Below, in pieces: positions 17,243 through 25,499 of a DNA stretch of 37,233 bases. Source of the stretch: DATAMF01 sp964472565 (lineage in GTDB: Bacteria; Chloroflexota; Anaerolineae; Aggregatilineales; Aggregatilineaceae). The notes below the pieces were generated by a model. That model was not told the origin of the DNA. It was given only the letters and a program-made list of their open reading frames with translations, and did no database searches. The DNA lies in assembly GCA_964472565.1 (NCBI GenBank), contig CAYYNB010000046.1, forward strand, positions 1-37,233. Direction: 5' to 3'. The translations under genes and the position numbers were made by a program. How positions within the stretch are numbered: the first letter of the stretch is position 1; each line of letters opens with the position of its first letter.

Positions 17243-20032
17243 ATGGAACATCTTATGTTTGAACCGGGAACAGCGCTTGAAATGCTGGGCCGTGTTTTTA
17301 TGGAACTGGCGAATGAACCGCGCAGCGATCTGGCGCTTCACCGCCTGGCTGAGGTTTTGCATGATCTGGTTAGTTGTTCCATCACGGCTGTCTGGACAAT
17401 CAATCCAGAACGTAACGAATTTATCCTCAAAGCGACCAGTACCGCTGTGTCGCAGCTTCCGCCTGTCTGGTTGACCTATGGGCAGGGGATGGTGGGGGTG
17501 GTCGCCGAACACCGTAAGCCGCTGATTGTTTCTGATGCCGCCCGGCGTTTTACCGATGATGCGGTTGCTCAGGCGGGTTTTCATTCGGCGCTGATTGTGC
17601 CGTTGGTCTGGCGGAATGTCTTATGTGGTGTGATGGGGGTTCTGGATGAACGGGCGGGCCGTACCTTCACCAATCAGGATGTGCGTCTGACTGAATTGGT
17701 GGCTCAGCAGGCGGCGGCTATCATTGGTTATGAGCAGGTCGAACTCGAAACTCAGCACCTGCGCCAGGACTTAAGGGAAGAACAGGATCGCCTGCTTCAA
17801 ATTCATGTCGCTATCCGCGAGATGCTGGATCAACCCGATGCTGAGGCCAATCTCTTAGAGACGGCGCATGCGCTTCAGGCCTTAGGCTGGCGGCAGGTGA
17901 TTCTGGCGCTGTTTACCGAAGAGGGGAATGTGGATCGCCTGATTACGGCAGGTATCCCGGATGATGAGGTGGCGTCCTGGCAGGAAGAAATTATCCCCGC
18001 CGACAAATGGCAGCGGTTTTTGAACGGCGACTTAGAAGATCGTCGCCTGAACGGGTTATATTATGTGCCGCGCCGTGCCCGCTGCCCAACCTGGGATCCG
18101 GGTGATCTGCTGTTTGCGCCCCTGCGCATCGGTCAGAATGTTGTGGCGGGTGTGCTGCGCCTGTTTGATCCTGTCAATCCCGATGTGCGCCCCACGATTG
18201 AAACGCTCCGTTCGGCTGACATTCTTGCCAGCCAGGCGGCGTATATTGTCGAAAACGCCCGTCTGCTCGAAGAAACCTCTCGTTCTGCCGAAGCCTTAGC
18301 CGAACAGGTTGACGAATTATCGATGATCCACCGCGCAGATCGCGAACTGAGTGCGCATCTGAACGTTGATCGGGTGATGACGCTGACTATGGACTGGGCG
18401 CTGCGCCGCACCCGTGCCGATACCGGGCTGTTAGCGCTGGCAACGGAGGATCGGCGCGGGTTGGTGCCTCTGATCACGATGGGCCACCTTGACAACGAAG
18501 TGATGACGCGCACTGCCGACAATCCCTGGCCCGCGGAACGGGGGATTATGGGGCGGGCCGTTCAGACGGGTATCACCCAGATCGAACGGGGCGATATTTC
18601 ATCCAATGATGCCGTTGGTTTTGCGCTGCACGAGAGTTTGCAGGCTCTTCTCGCTGTCCCTCTAATCACGCGGGGCGAATTTCTGGGTGTGATCGTGCTG
18701 GCATCGGCTGATCCGGATGCGTTTACCGAAAACGAGGTGGGCTTTCTGGAGCGCTTGGCCCGCCGTGCGGCTGTCGCCCTGGACAACGCGCGCCTGTACA
18801 AACAGTCCGAGCAGTTAGCGGATGACCTGGCCGTTCTGTATTCGGCCAGCCGCGCCATGACGGGTTCCCTGGACCAGGAAGAAGTTCTCCAGCGCAGCGC
18901 CCAGTCGATGTCCGTCGCGCTCGAAGGGTCCAGCGCGGTGATTTTGCGGTATATCCCCGAATCCCAAACCGGGCGTGTTCTGGCCGTTTACAAGGTCGGA
19001 ACGGTGCTGAATGTGAGCGAAATTCTCCCCGAAGTAGATGCTCTGTGGTCACTTAACGAAAGCCCGGCGCTGATGTGGGTGATCGAGCAGCGTCGAACGG
19101 CAACGGTCCGCGTGAGTGATCGGATTACGCCCGAAGCGGATCGAAAATTTTTTGCAGATCGCCACATCCAGTCGGTGGTGATCGCGCCGCTTGTGGCGCA
19201 AGGCGAAACGCTGGGCTTGGTGCTGGTGATTGAGGGGCGGGTGGATCGTCAGTTTACCTCCAGCGAGTTGTTTAAGGCTGAAGCGATGGCGAGTCATGCC
19301 TCGATTGCCCTCCGGCAGTCGATGTTATACAGCGAAGTTTTGGAACTGGAAAAGCTGAAATCCGAGATGATCCGCATGGCTTCCCACGATTTGCGGAATC
19401 CGCTCAACAATGTCATGGGTTATGTCGAACTGGTTGCGATGAGTCTGCCCGGCATGACACCCGACCAGGAAGAATATATTAACAGTCTTCGGCGCAGCAC
19501 CAAGTCGATGCAGTCCTTGATCGAAGATCTGCTGACATTGGAACGGATCGAGAGTGATCGCGCGACGGAATGGCAGACGTTTGATCTCGGTGCGTTGGTC
19601 GGGGAAGTTGTGGAAGCCGAAATTCCGAGCGCACAGCTCAAACACCATACCCTTCTCCTAGATCGTGATCCGGCCAGTCCGCCGGTTCACGGCAGCATGA
19701 CGCAGCTTCGCCAGGCTATCGCCAATCTGATCGGCAATGCTATCAAATACACGCCCGAAGCCGGTGAAATCCAGGTCGTTTTTGCCCCGGTAGAAAACCG
19801 CCTGACATTTAAGGTGGTTGATAACGGCTATGGCATTTCGCCGGATCGCCAGAAGCGTATCTTCCAACGGTTCTATCGCGCCCGCGAACCCGGCACCGAT
19901 CATATTGCGGGCACCGGGTTGGGACTGAGCCTGGTTAAAATGGTGATCGAGCGTCACGGCGGTCAGGTGTGGTTCGAGAGTGAGCCGGGGCAGGGCAGCA
20001 CCTTTGGATTCTGGGTGCCTGTCGCGTCTTAG
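17243..20032 (+). CDS. Multi-GAF sensor histidine kinase (cytosolic)
   Basis: 929 residues, no membrane helix. Four GAF or GAF-like sensor domains occupy roughly residues 10-165, 190-345 (degenerate), 360-525 and 530-700. HisKA follows with MASHDLRNPLNN, phospho-acceptor His715. The HATPase_c domain has the N-box LIGNAIKYTPEAG, G1 VVDNGYGIS, the F-box FQRFYRA and G2 GTGLGLSLVKMV. It would sense small ligands or redox state and phosphorylate a response regulator. No regulator gene is adjacent, so it is an orphan kinase. ATG 17243 has only a weak SD (GGAA). A CATAAT at 17195-17200 with TTTCGC 17 bases upstream is a weak promoter candidate. The stop overlaps the convergent thrB stop by 4 bases. 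Confidence 0.92.
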   Translation: MEHLMFEPGTALEMLGRVFMELANEPRSDLALHRLAEVLHDLVSCSITAVWTINPERNEFILKATSTAVSQLPPVWLTYGQGMVGVVAEHRKPLIVSDAARRFTDDAVAQAGFHSALIVPLVWRNVLCGVMGVLDERAGRTFTNQDVRLTELVAQQAAAIIGYEQVELETQHLRQDLREEQDRLLQIHVAIREMLDQPDAEANLLETAHALQALGWRQVILALFTEEGNVDRLITAGIPDDEVASWQEEIIPADKWQRFLNGDLEDRRLNGLYYVPRRARCPTWDPGDLLFAPLRIGQNVVAGVLRLFDPVNPDVRPTIETLRSADILASQAAYIVENARLLEETSRSAEALAEQVDELSMIHRADRELSAHLNVDRVMTLTMDWALRRTRADTGLLALATEDRRGLVPLITMGHLDNEVMTRTADNPWPAERGIMGRAVQTGITQIERGDISSNDAVGFALHESLQALLAVPLITRGEFLGVIVLASADPDAFTENEVGFLERLARRAAVALDNARLYKQSEQLADDLAVLYSASRAMTGSLDQEEVLQRSAQSMSVALEGSSAVILRYIPESQTGRVLAVYKVGTVLNVSEILPEVDALWSLNESPALMWVIEQRRTATVRVSDRITPEADRKFFADRHIQSVVIAPLVAQGETLGLVLVIEGRVDRQFTSSELFKAEAMASHASIALRQSMLYSEVLELEKLKSEMIRMASHDLRNPLNNVMGYVELVAMSLPGMTPDQEEYINSLRRSTKSMQSLIEDLLTLERIESDRATEWQTFDLGALVGEVVEAEIPSAQLKHHTLLLDRDPASPPVHGSMTQLRQAIANLIGNAIKYTPEAGEIQVVFAPVENRLTFKVVDNGYGISPDRQKRIFQRFYRAREPGTDHIAGTGLGLSLVKMVIERHGGQVWFESEPGQGSTFGFWVPVAS

Positions 20033-20964
20033 GTTTCGACTTTAACGGCGGCTCCCACTTTCGAGGGGCGAGCCACGTGCGTCTGGTAGGCCATGCCGAG
20101 TCGTTCATAAACATGGCCGAAGGCCGCTGTCACCGTTTGCGCGTTTGCCATCGAATCGCACACGGCGCACAGTGTAGGGCCAGCGCCGCTGATCGTCGTA
20201 ACCAGCGCACCAGCTTCGCGCGCGGCTTTGATGGCCTGTTCGATGCCGGGAATTAACCCGGCGCGAGCCGGCATAATCACATTGTCGTGCATAGCCTGGC
20301 CGAGCAGTTGCAGATCGTTGGTGTGCAGGGCGTGAACCAGTGCCGCGACTTGAGCCGTTTGTTGGACTAGTGCCCTGAGCGGAATATCTTTCGGCAGAAT
20401 CGCCCGCGCTTTGGCGGTTGGCACTGCAATATCGGGCGTCACCAGGGCCAGGTAGAGGTTGTCTGGGATGGGCAGCCGGTGAATATCGCGTGCTTCTAAG
20501 CCCATGACCAGCACAATACCTCCCCACAAGGCCGGCGCAACATTGTCGGCATGCCGTCCGCTGACGGCTGCTTCCGCTTCGATACAGGCCGGGAGCAGGT
20601 CGCTCACACCCAACGGCGCGCCGAAAAGTTCATTCACGGCGACGGCGGCGGCGGCGGCGCTGGCCGCACTGCTGCCCAATCCACTCGCTAAGGGCAGTCC
20701 TTTGTTGAGCCAGATTCGCACCCCGGCGGGGGCACCTATCGCGCGGAGCGTTTCGCGAGCGGCAATACACGCCGTGTTTTGGGCTGGATCAGTGGGCAGT
20801 TGTCCGCCATCACCGGTTACAGCCGCCAGTTCGACGCCGGGGCTTTCGAGCGGTTCCACGCTGACTTCATCACCCGGCGCGTCGAGCGCCATACCAAAAA
20901 TATCAAAACCAACGCCCAGGTTCGCAACGGTAGCCGGGGCATAGACCGTGACTCGGGAGCGCAT
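20029..20964 (-). CDS. thrB: Homoserine kinase
   Basis: 311 residues from ATG 20964. A GHMP-family kinase that phosphorylates L-homoserine in threonine synthesis. Motif 1 is VYAPATVANLGVGFD, motif 2 is LPLASGLGSSAASAAAA (ATP-binding loop), and motif 3 is TTISGAGPTLCAV near the C-terminus. GTG codons at 20976 and 20988 in the same frame are alternative starts (the latter has AGGT upstream); a start as far as TTG 21006 would coincide with the predicted transcription start. No thrA or thrC neighbour is seen. Its stop overlaps the histidine-kinase stop by four bases. Confidence 0.94.
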   Translation of the reverse strand: MRSRVTVYAPATVANLGVGFDIFGMALDAPGDEVSVEPLESPGVELAAVTGDGGQLPTDPAQNTACIAARETLRAIGAPAGVRIWLNKGLPLASGLGSSAASAAAAAVAVNELFGAPLGVSDLLPACIEAEAAVSGRHADNVAPALWGGIVLVMGLEARDIHRLPIPDNLYLALVTPDIAVPTAKARAILPKDIPLRALVQQTAQVAALVHALHTNDLQLLGQAMHDNVIMPARAGLIPGIEQAIKAAREAGALVTTISGAGPTLCAVCDSMANAQTVTAAFGHVYERLGMAYQTHVARPSKVGAAVKVET

Positions 20965-21013
20965 TGAGAGGTTCACGCTTGTTCTCACTTTTGAAGACCT
21001 AGCCAATTGGGTG

Positions 21014-21042
21014 AGTATACCTATTTTCCTTCTCGACGTAAA
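21014..21042 (-). promoter_or_regulatory. Promoter of thrB
   Basis: Minus-strand TTTACG (21042-21037) and TATACT (21019-21014), spacer 17. Transcription would begin near 21007, giving a leader of about 20-43 bases depending on the start codon. Confidence 0.6.
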
Positions 21043-21098
21043 CGCAATAAACCGTTAAGATTTTTGTATATTATTTTGCGGTGATGGGTGGAGAGCAT

Positions 21099-21455
21099 AT
21101 GGCGGGCGCTAAAATCGTAATTCGGGTGATGAGCGGTCCCGACGACGGGCAGCGAATTTATCTCAGCCAGGATGATGGCGATGGCGATACGGCGGTTGAC
21201 GGCACATGGTCGGTGGTGATCGGGCGCAAAGAAAAATGTGACGTGAGTATTCCGTTTGATACGCAGGTTTCACGTGAGCATGCTGTCCTGCGCCTGACGC
21301 CGGAACACGAGTTTTGGCTGATGGATGCCGGAAGTATGAATGGTACCTTTATCGAGCGGCAGCGGGTGCTGCAACCGACGCTGGTGGAGCGGGGGCAGTT
21401 GTTTCGTTTGGGACGAACCTGGCTGCGCATTGAGCCTGAGGCAGGTGATAAGTAA
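21099..21455 (+). CDS. FHA-domain protein
   Basis: 118 residues, almost entirely one forkhead-associated domain that binds phosphothreonine peptides. Key positions are present: VIGRKEKCDVSI (IGR 41-43), VSREHAVL (S58, R59, H61) and MNGTFIERQRV (N81, G82, T83). An acidic loop (SQDDGDGD, about 24-31) enlarges one strand connection. I start at ATG 21099, which has GGTGGAG just upstream. The downstream gene starts at the base after this stop, so the two are translationally coupled. The neighbour is a Clp-N/kinase-like fusion, and the FHA protein is a natural phospho-reader for it. There is no signal peptide. Confidence 0.9.
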   Translation: MAGAKIVIRVMSGPDDGQRIYLSQDDGDGDTAVDGTWSVVIGRKEKCDVSIPFDTQVSREHAVLRLTPEHEFWLMDAGSMNGTFIERQRVLQPTLVERGQLFRLGRTWLRIEPEAGDK

Positions 21456-23378
21456 GTGGATACCATTGGTTTGCAGGATATTCAAACTCTGGCTCGTCAG
21501 GAGTCGGCTAAACTCCATCACTATTTCATTGGGGTGGAGCATCTGTTGATTGCGCTGACTCAACTCAACGGTGGTTTGACCAACGCGGTTTTGGAACAGC
21601 ATGGTTTATCGCCGCGTTTTGTGCGTTACAGCATTCGTGAGACGGTGGGCCGTTACGAAGACCGCCGCTATTGGCCCGGTTTTCCAGAGACGCCGCGTGC
21701 CTTAGAAGTTTTGGCGCTGGCGAAACGTTACGCCGGTATTCATACACCTTCCGAACGTGATCTCCTGCTGGCGATTTTGGATGAGGGTGACAGTGTGGTG
21801 ATCCGCGTCTTGACTGAAATGGGCGTTAATACGGCGGAACTGCGCCGCACGGCGGCCAACTGGGCCGGAACATTTAAACCGCAAGCGCCCGATGTGCCGA
21901 TTGATGGAATTTCTGATCTGTCTGCGGAGCAGGCCCAGGTGCTGCAAATGATGTTTCGCGACTATAGCCGTATCCAGATGGTGCGCGAACTCGATACCGG
22001 GCACAGCGGCGCGCGGGTGCTTCTGGTGCGTCCTATCCGGGTTGATGGGCTGAAGGATGCGCCGGTGGTGGTCAAACTGGATGATCGCCATTCCATCCTC
22101 TATGAGCGGCGGCGGTATGACCAGTATGTCAAGGGGACGCTGCCTTCGACAACAGCGCGTTTGGTCGATTCGCCTATTGCACCCGATAATGTCGCGGTGG
22201 GCGGCTTGAAGTATACCTTTGTCGGGCGGCTGGAAGACACCGAACCGGTCAGCCTGCGCGAATTTGCCACCCAGCACGAGCCACAGGAGATCAGCGATTT
22301 TATCCGGCTGTTGTTTGAAACCTTCGGCCCGGCGTGGTGGTTGCAGCGCACACCCTACCGCTTTGGTGTCTGGCGTGAATATGAGCATGTGCTTCCGCCA
22401 GCTTTGATTCTGGAAGCGCTGCCCGACGATCAGGCCGAGTCGGCGAAACATCTGCTCCGTCCGCTTGGCACATGGAGCCGGACTGACCAGATTTTGCCCG
22501 GCGAAATCGTTGTGCTCGATGGGTTTTCAGTCCAAAAAATTGATTACACTAAAAATGTGCTGCATCTGGCGGCAGGCTCCCAGCCCGAAGCCATTAATCG
22601 TTCCGGCAAAGTTGAGGTGCGCGGACTGAATGTCGGCCAGCTTCCTTATTACCGGGGCGAAATGGTCGATCAGGTAGTGGGGCGGGTGGTGCGCACCCGC
22701 AGCGATCAGATGCTCCGCACGGTGCAGGATTTGGAGCCGGAATTTGATCTCCGTTCCGACCGCATCCCCTCTGGGCACGAAGCGGTGCCCGATCTGCCGA
22801 GTCCGCTGCTGCGCGTCAACCGCCTGTTAGACCGGCAGGTGAGCGGCTTTCTGTCTACCATTCATGGCGATCTGCATCTGGGCAACATTCTGGTTGGGCC
22901 GCGTGGCGACGCATGGCTGATCGATTTTGCCTGGGCGCGGGATGGTCATTCGCTGTTCGATTGGGCGCTGCTCGAAATGAGTTTGCTGGTCGAAGTCGTG
23001 GCACATCTGGCCCCGGCGGGGTGGGATGGCGTCTGGGGGACGATCAGTTTGCTGCATGCCATTAATCGCGGCGAGGAACTGCGCGAACGCCATCAGGTCG
23101 CGCGGATGCTGACGGTAGTTAAAACGATTCGGGATGTCGTGCGCCAGTGTTTGGGCGTCGCCGAGCGCTGGGATGAATACCATGTGGCGCTGTCGCTGAT
23201 GGCGCTGCGTCTGATGAATTGGAAGTCGGAAACACTGGATGCCCGGCGTTTGGCGTTTTTGGTGGCCGCGCTTTCGATGGCCGAAGCGCAGCGTCCGGTG
23301 CAACCGCCCGGCGCTGATATTACCTGGACGGATGTTACGACCGATATGGACCAGACCGAATTCCGGCTGGATGATTAA
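21456..23378 (+). CDS. Clp-N domain fused to an APH-like kinase domain (TCAD9-like)
   Basis: 640 residues. Residues 1-140 contain two helical repeats like the ClpA/ClpC N-domain (LARQESAKLHHYFIGVEHLL; then LALAKRYAGIHTPSERDLLLAIL). No AAA+ module follows. Instead comes a kinase/phosphotransferase fold: VVVKLDD with K207 as candidate ATP-binding lysine, IHGDLHLGNIL as catalytic loop (H470, D472, N477), and LIDFAW as the metal-binding Asp (D490). This resembles aminoglycoside-phosphotransferase-like kinases, in particular the TCAD9 domains described in ternary-complex conflict systems; that match is from memory. GTG 21456 begins right after the FHA stop. It may phosphorylate a partner read by the FHA protein. 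The substrate is unknown. Confidence 0.75.
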   Translation: MDTIGLQDIQTLARQESAKLHHYFIGVEHLLIALTQLNGGLTNAVLEQHGLSPRFVRYSIRETVGRYEDRRYWPGFPETPRALEVLALAKRYAGIHTPSERDLLLAILDEGDSVVIRVLTEMGVNTAELRRTAANWAGTFKPQAPDVPIDGISDLSAEQAQVLQMMFRDYSRIQMVRELDTGHSGARVLLVRPIRVDGLKDAPVVVKLDDRHSILYERRRYDQYVKGTLPSTTARLVDSPIAPDNVAVGGLKYTFVGRLEDTEPVSLREFATQHEPQEISDFIRLLFETFGPAWWLQRTPYRFGVWREYEHVLPPALILEALPDDQAESAKHLLRPLGTWSRTDQILPGEIVVLDGFSVQKIDYTKNVLHLAAGSQPEAINRSGKVEVRGLNVGQLPYYRGEMVDQVVGRVVRTRSDQMLRTVQDLEPEFDLRSDRIPSGHEAVPDLPSPLLRVNRLLDRQVSGFLSTIHGDLHLGNILVGPRGDAWLIDFAWARDGHSLFDWALLEMSLLVEVVAHLAPAGWDGVWGTISLLHAINRGEELRERHQVARMLTVVKTIRDVVRQCLGVAERWDEYHVALSLMALRLMNWKSETLDARRLAFLVAALSMAEAQRPVQPPGADITWTDVTTDMDQTEFRLDD

Positions 23379-23388
23379 CAGCCGTGTT

Positions 23389-23415
23389 CGTAGAGGCAAT
23401 TCACGAATTGCCCCG
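23389..23415. repeat. Interspersed palindromic repeat, copy 2
   Basis: Matches the copy at 2835-2861 at 26 of 27 bases; the single change (G to A) introduces one mismatch in the left arm. It lies exactly between the convergent stop codons of the Clp-N/kinase gene and the FecR-like gene, where the hairpin may also serve as a bidirectional terminator. Confidence 0.7.
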
Positions 23416-23419
23416 CGCT

Positions 23420-23977
23420 TTAATCCGGGCAGGGGAGTGTTTCGGGCGTGGTGGTTTGGTCGGCGCTGATGGTAATTTGCCAGCAGGGGCTGTCCGGTTG
23501 ATAGCTTCCGTTGGGCAGTTGGACTTTAATCGTCATCTCCTCGAACGCGGGATCGCTGTGGTCAAAATAATACTGCACGGTTCCGCGTATTTGTTTGATC
23601 GTCAGCCCATAGCGGCGCTCGAATTGGCTTGTTTCGACCATATGACCCAGCGTCGTCGCTTTTTGGTACGACTCAACCAGCATGATCGCCGCTGGCCCAG
23701 TCAGAACAGCGCGCCCCTGGTTAAAAAACACCACACTCGCGGCATTCCCCGGTTCCACGCGCACCGTTTCACCCGTTCGCAGTTGGCCTGAATCATCCGG
23801 CACGAAAGTCGCCCGCGTATCCTGGTCGCGTACGACCTCGGCGGCCCCGGTGATGTCTTCAATAACTGCGGGTTTGTTGACCTGATAGGGGATGAGGATG
23901 GATACGATGAAAGCCAGCGTGCTGATTCCCAGTACACCGAAAATGCTGAACACGATACTTCGCGCGGTGCGGTCCAT
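23420..23977 (-). CDS. Membrane-anchored FecR-like protein
   Basis: 185 residues. A short basic N-terminus is followed by one transmembrane helix (about 8-30), and the rest is extracytoplasmic. VIEDITGAAEVVRD, GQLRTGETVRVEPGNAASVVFFNQGRAVLTGPAAIMLVE has the strand pattern of FecR domains; a two-Cys tail (CWQ...LPCPD) ends the protein. FecR domains sense or transmit envelope signals, but no sigma factor is adjacent. ATG 23977 has the SD GGAAG. Upstream lies a cluster of AAAGTA-type inverted repeats that probably controls it. The FecR assignment is moderate. Confidence 0.65.
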   Translation of the reverse strand: MDRTARSIVFSIFGVLGISTLAFIVSILIPYQVNKPAVIEDITGAAEVVRDQDTRATFVPDDSGQLRTGETVRVEPGNAASVVFFNQGRAVLTGPAAIMLVESYQKATTLGHMVETSQFERRYGLTIKQIRGTVQYYFDHSDPAFEEMTIKVQLPNGSYQPDSPCWQITISADQTTTPETLPCPD

Positions 23978-24029
23978 ATACCACTTCCTTGCCGTCTAGG
24001 CGGGTAGGCAAACCGCTGATTTCAGGCCC

Positions 24030-24131
24030 AAAGTAACCTGTTTTCCGGCCCATTTAGGTTACTTTATCCCACATTTTATCCCAAAGTAGCCTACTTTTAT
24101 CGCAAAGTAACTTAAAAAAGTAGGCTACTTT
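24030..24131. promoter_or_regulatory. Cluster of five AAAGTA-type inverted-repeat sites (putative operators)
   Basis: Five copies of one motif occupy 102 bases upstream of the FecR-like gene. AAAGTAACCT is at 24030-24039; AGGTTACTTT (inverted) at 24056-24065; the full dyad AAAGTAG-C-CTACTTT at 24083-24097; AAAGTAACTT at 24104-24113; and the full dyad AAAGTAG-G-CTACTTT at 24117-24131. Site centres are 21, 32, 21 and 13 bases apart, so the first four are close to whole helical turns. A linked direct repeat TTTTATCSCAAAGTA recurs with a 21-base period (24074 and 24095). This looks like cooperative binding of a dimeric regulator. Confidence 0.6.
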
Positions 24132-24179
24132 TACCGTTTCCTAACGTGGCAGCGGTTAAGCCAGGGTTAGTGCGCCTTT

Positions 24180-25325
24180 TTAGCGAATCGCCCATCCGGG
24201 CAGGTCGTTCCGGTAGTCGCCGCTGCTGTAGACGTAGACCCAGGCCTCATTGTATTCTTCGGGGCTGGTCCAGTCGTAGATCCACCACGAGTCCATGATC
24301 GAGAGATTGACGCAGCCGTGACTTTGCCGGTAGCCGAAGCGGTCATGCCAGTAGGTGCCGTGCAGCCCCATGTCACCGTTGAAGTACATCACATAAGGTA
24401 CTTCTTCGATGAAGTAGAAGTCCGCCTGGCCTGCCGCGCCGCTCATGCGGGCCGCCTCGTGCCGCTCATAGATCTGGAACAGGCCGAGTTCGGTGCTCCA
24501 GCGGGGCAGTCCCGACGATACAAGCGTAGCGAAGACCATTTTATCGCCTTCATAAGCGACAATGGTCTGCTCGTAGAGGTCTACGGCTACCCAGTGATCA
24601 TGTGCGCCGACGCCTTCGGGACGGCTGATGGGCTGCACTTTGGCGACCCGAATCTGCTGGACCCATTCACCAGGGGCTACGAGATACCATTCCCAACCAT
24701 CGGCGTCATATTCCACGCCGTAAATGTTCATCAGGGTATAGCGGGCGATGACGTCTTTTGTGTCATCTTCTGGCCCGCCAGGGTAGCGACTGGGGCGCGC
24801 TTCGGCCAGCATCCAGGCGAAGGGACGTTCGGGCTGGCTCTGAATTTCGACGCCCGAAAATTCGGATACATCGGCCCAGGTAATATGCTCGGCGGCGACC
24901 CACTGCCCATAATTGATCTGAATGAATCCGTCCTGTTCGCTGACGATGGTGACATAATTGTAGCCAGCGTCCAGTTCGCCGATGACGTTGCCATTGGGTG
25001 CATCATAAATAATCACATGGCCTGTCATGCGGCGATAAGCGCGTGTCCAGACAACTTCTTCGTTATACGGCACCTGGATCACATCCGGCGTCGGGTGAGC
25101 GATCATTTCGGCTTCGGCGGCGCGCATTTCAATGGCCGTCATTCCCGTGTCTTTTAAGCAATCTTCGGGGATCTGCGGTGTTTCGCCTTCGGGCGTGGTC
25201 GCGACGACTGCCGCGATCCGCTGGGCGCATGTTTCGTCGCGCTCATCGCCGGGGAAGGCCAAGGTGGGAACGGTTGAACTCAGACTGATTAGCACGAGAA
25301 GTACCATTACAAGCAGTTTTCGCAT
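24180..25325 (-). CDS. Secreted L,D-transpeptidase (YkuD)
   Basis: 381 residues. An N-terminal signal peptide (MRKLLVMVLLVLISLSSTVPTLA) directs export; the cleavage site is probably ALA-FP or nearby. Residues ~95-235 contain SH3-like strands (VIIYDAPNGNVIGEL, WVAAEHITW). The C-terminal YkuD domain has the start VAVDLYEQTIVAYEGDKM and the active-site stretch SHGCVNLS with H336 and C338. The enzyme makes 3-3 peptidoglycan cross-links or attaches proteins to the wall. ATG 25325 has the SD GAGGGTG. The much longer open frame upstream is antisense to the ABC ATPase gene and is not part of it. It is transcribed divergently from that ATPase. Confidence 0.93.
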   Translation of the reverse strand: MRKLLVMVLLVLISLSSTVPTLAFPGDERDETCAQRIAAVVATTPEGETPQIPEDCLKDTGMTAIEMRAAEAEMIAHPTPDVIQVPYNEEVVWTRAYRRMTGHVIIYDAPNGNVIGELDAGYNYVTIVSEQDGFIQINYGQWVAAEHITWADVSEFSGVEIQSQPERPFAWMLAEARPSRYPGGPEDDTKDVIARYTLMNIYGVEYDADGWEWYLVAPGEWVQQIRVAKVQPISRPEGVGAHDHWVAVDLYEQTIVAYEGDKMVFATLVSSGLPRWSTELGLFQIYERHEAARMSGAAGQADFYFIEEVPYVMYFNGDMGLHGTYWHDRFGYRQSHGCVNLSIMDSWWIYDWTSPEEYNEAWVYVYSSGDYRNDLPGWAIR

Positions 25326-25358
25326 TGCACCCTCACAATTGAGAAAATTTCGTCCAAG

Positions 25359-25387
25359 AGAATAGCAATTGAGGGCCGATGGGTCAA
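25359..25387 (-). promoter_or_regulatory. Promoter of the L,D-transpeptidase gene
   Basis: Minus-strand TTGACC (25387-25382) and TATTCT (25364-25359), spacer 17, with transcription starting near 25352 and a leader of about 27 bases. Confidence 0.6.
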
Positions 25388-25499
25388 TAATATCATCGGG
25401 ATCAGCGAAATATCGACGGGAAATAGGTGGTTTCTGAGGACTTTTGGGGTGAAATGGCGTAATGATAGATATGAAGCTCAGGCCGACTGTGAGGACAGA

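Noticed and set aside
24104..24131. AAAGTAG dyad followed by T-run as a terminator of the L,D-transpeptidase gene
   Set aside because: The stem would be only 6 AT-rich base pairs with a 3-base loop, and the same motif recurs four more times, which fits binding sites better.
24180..25157. Plus-strand frame of 279 codons opposite the L,D-transpeptidase
   Set aside because: Shadow of the real minus-strand gene, with no domain and no SD.
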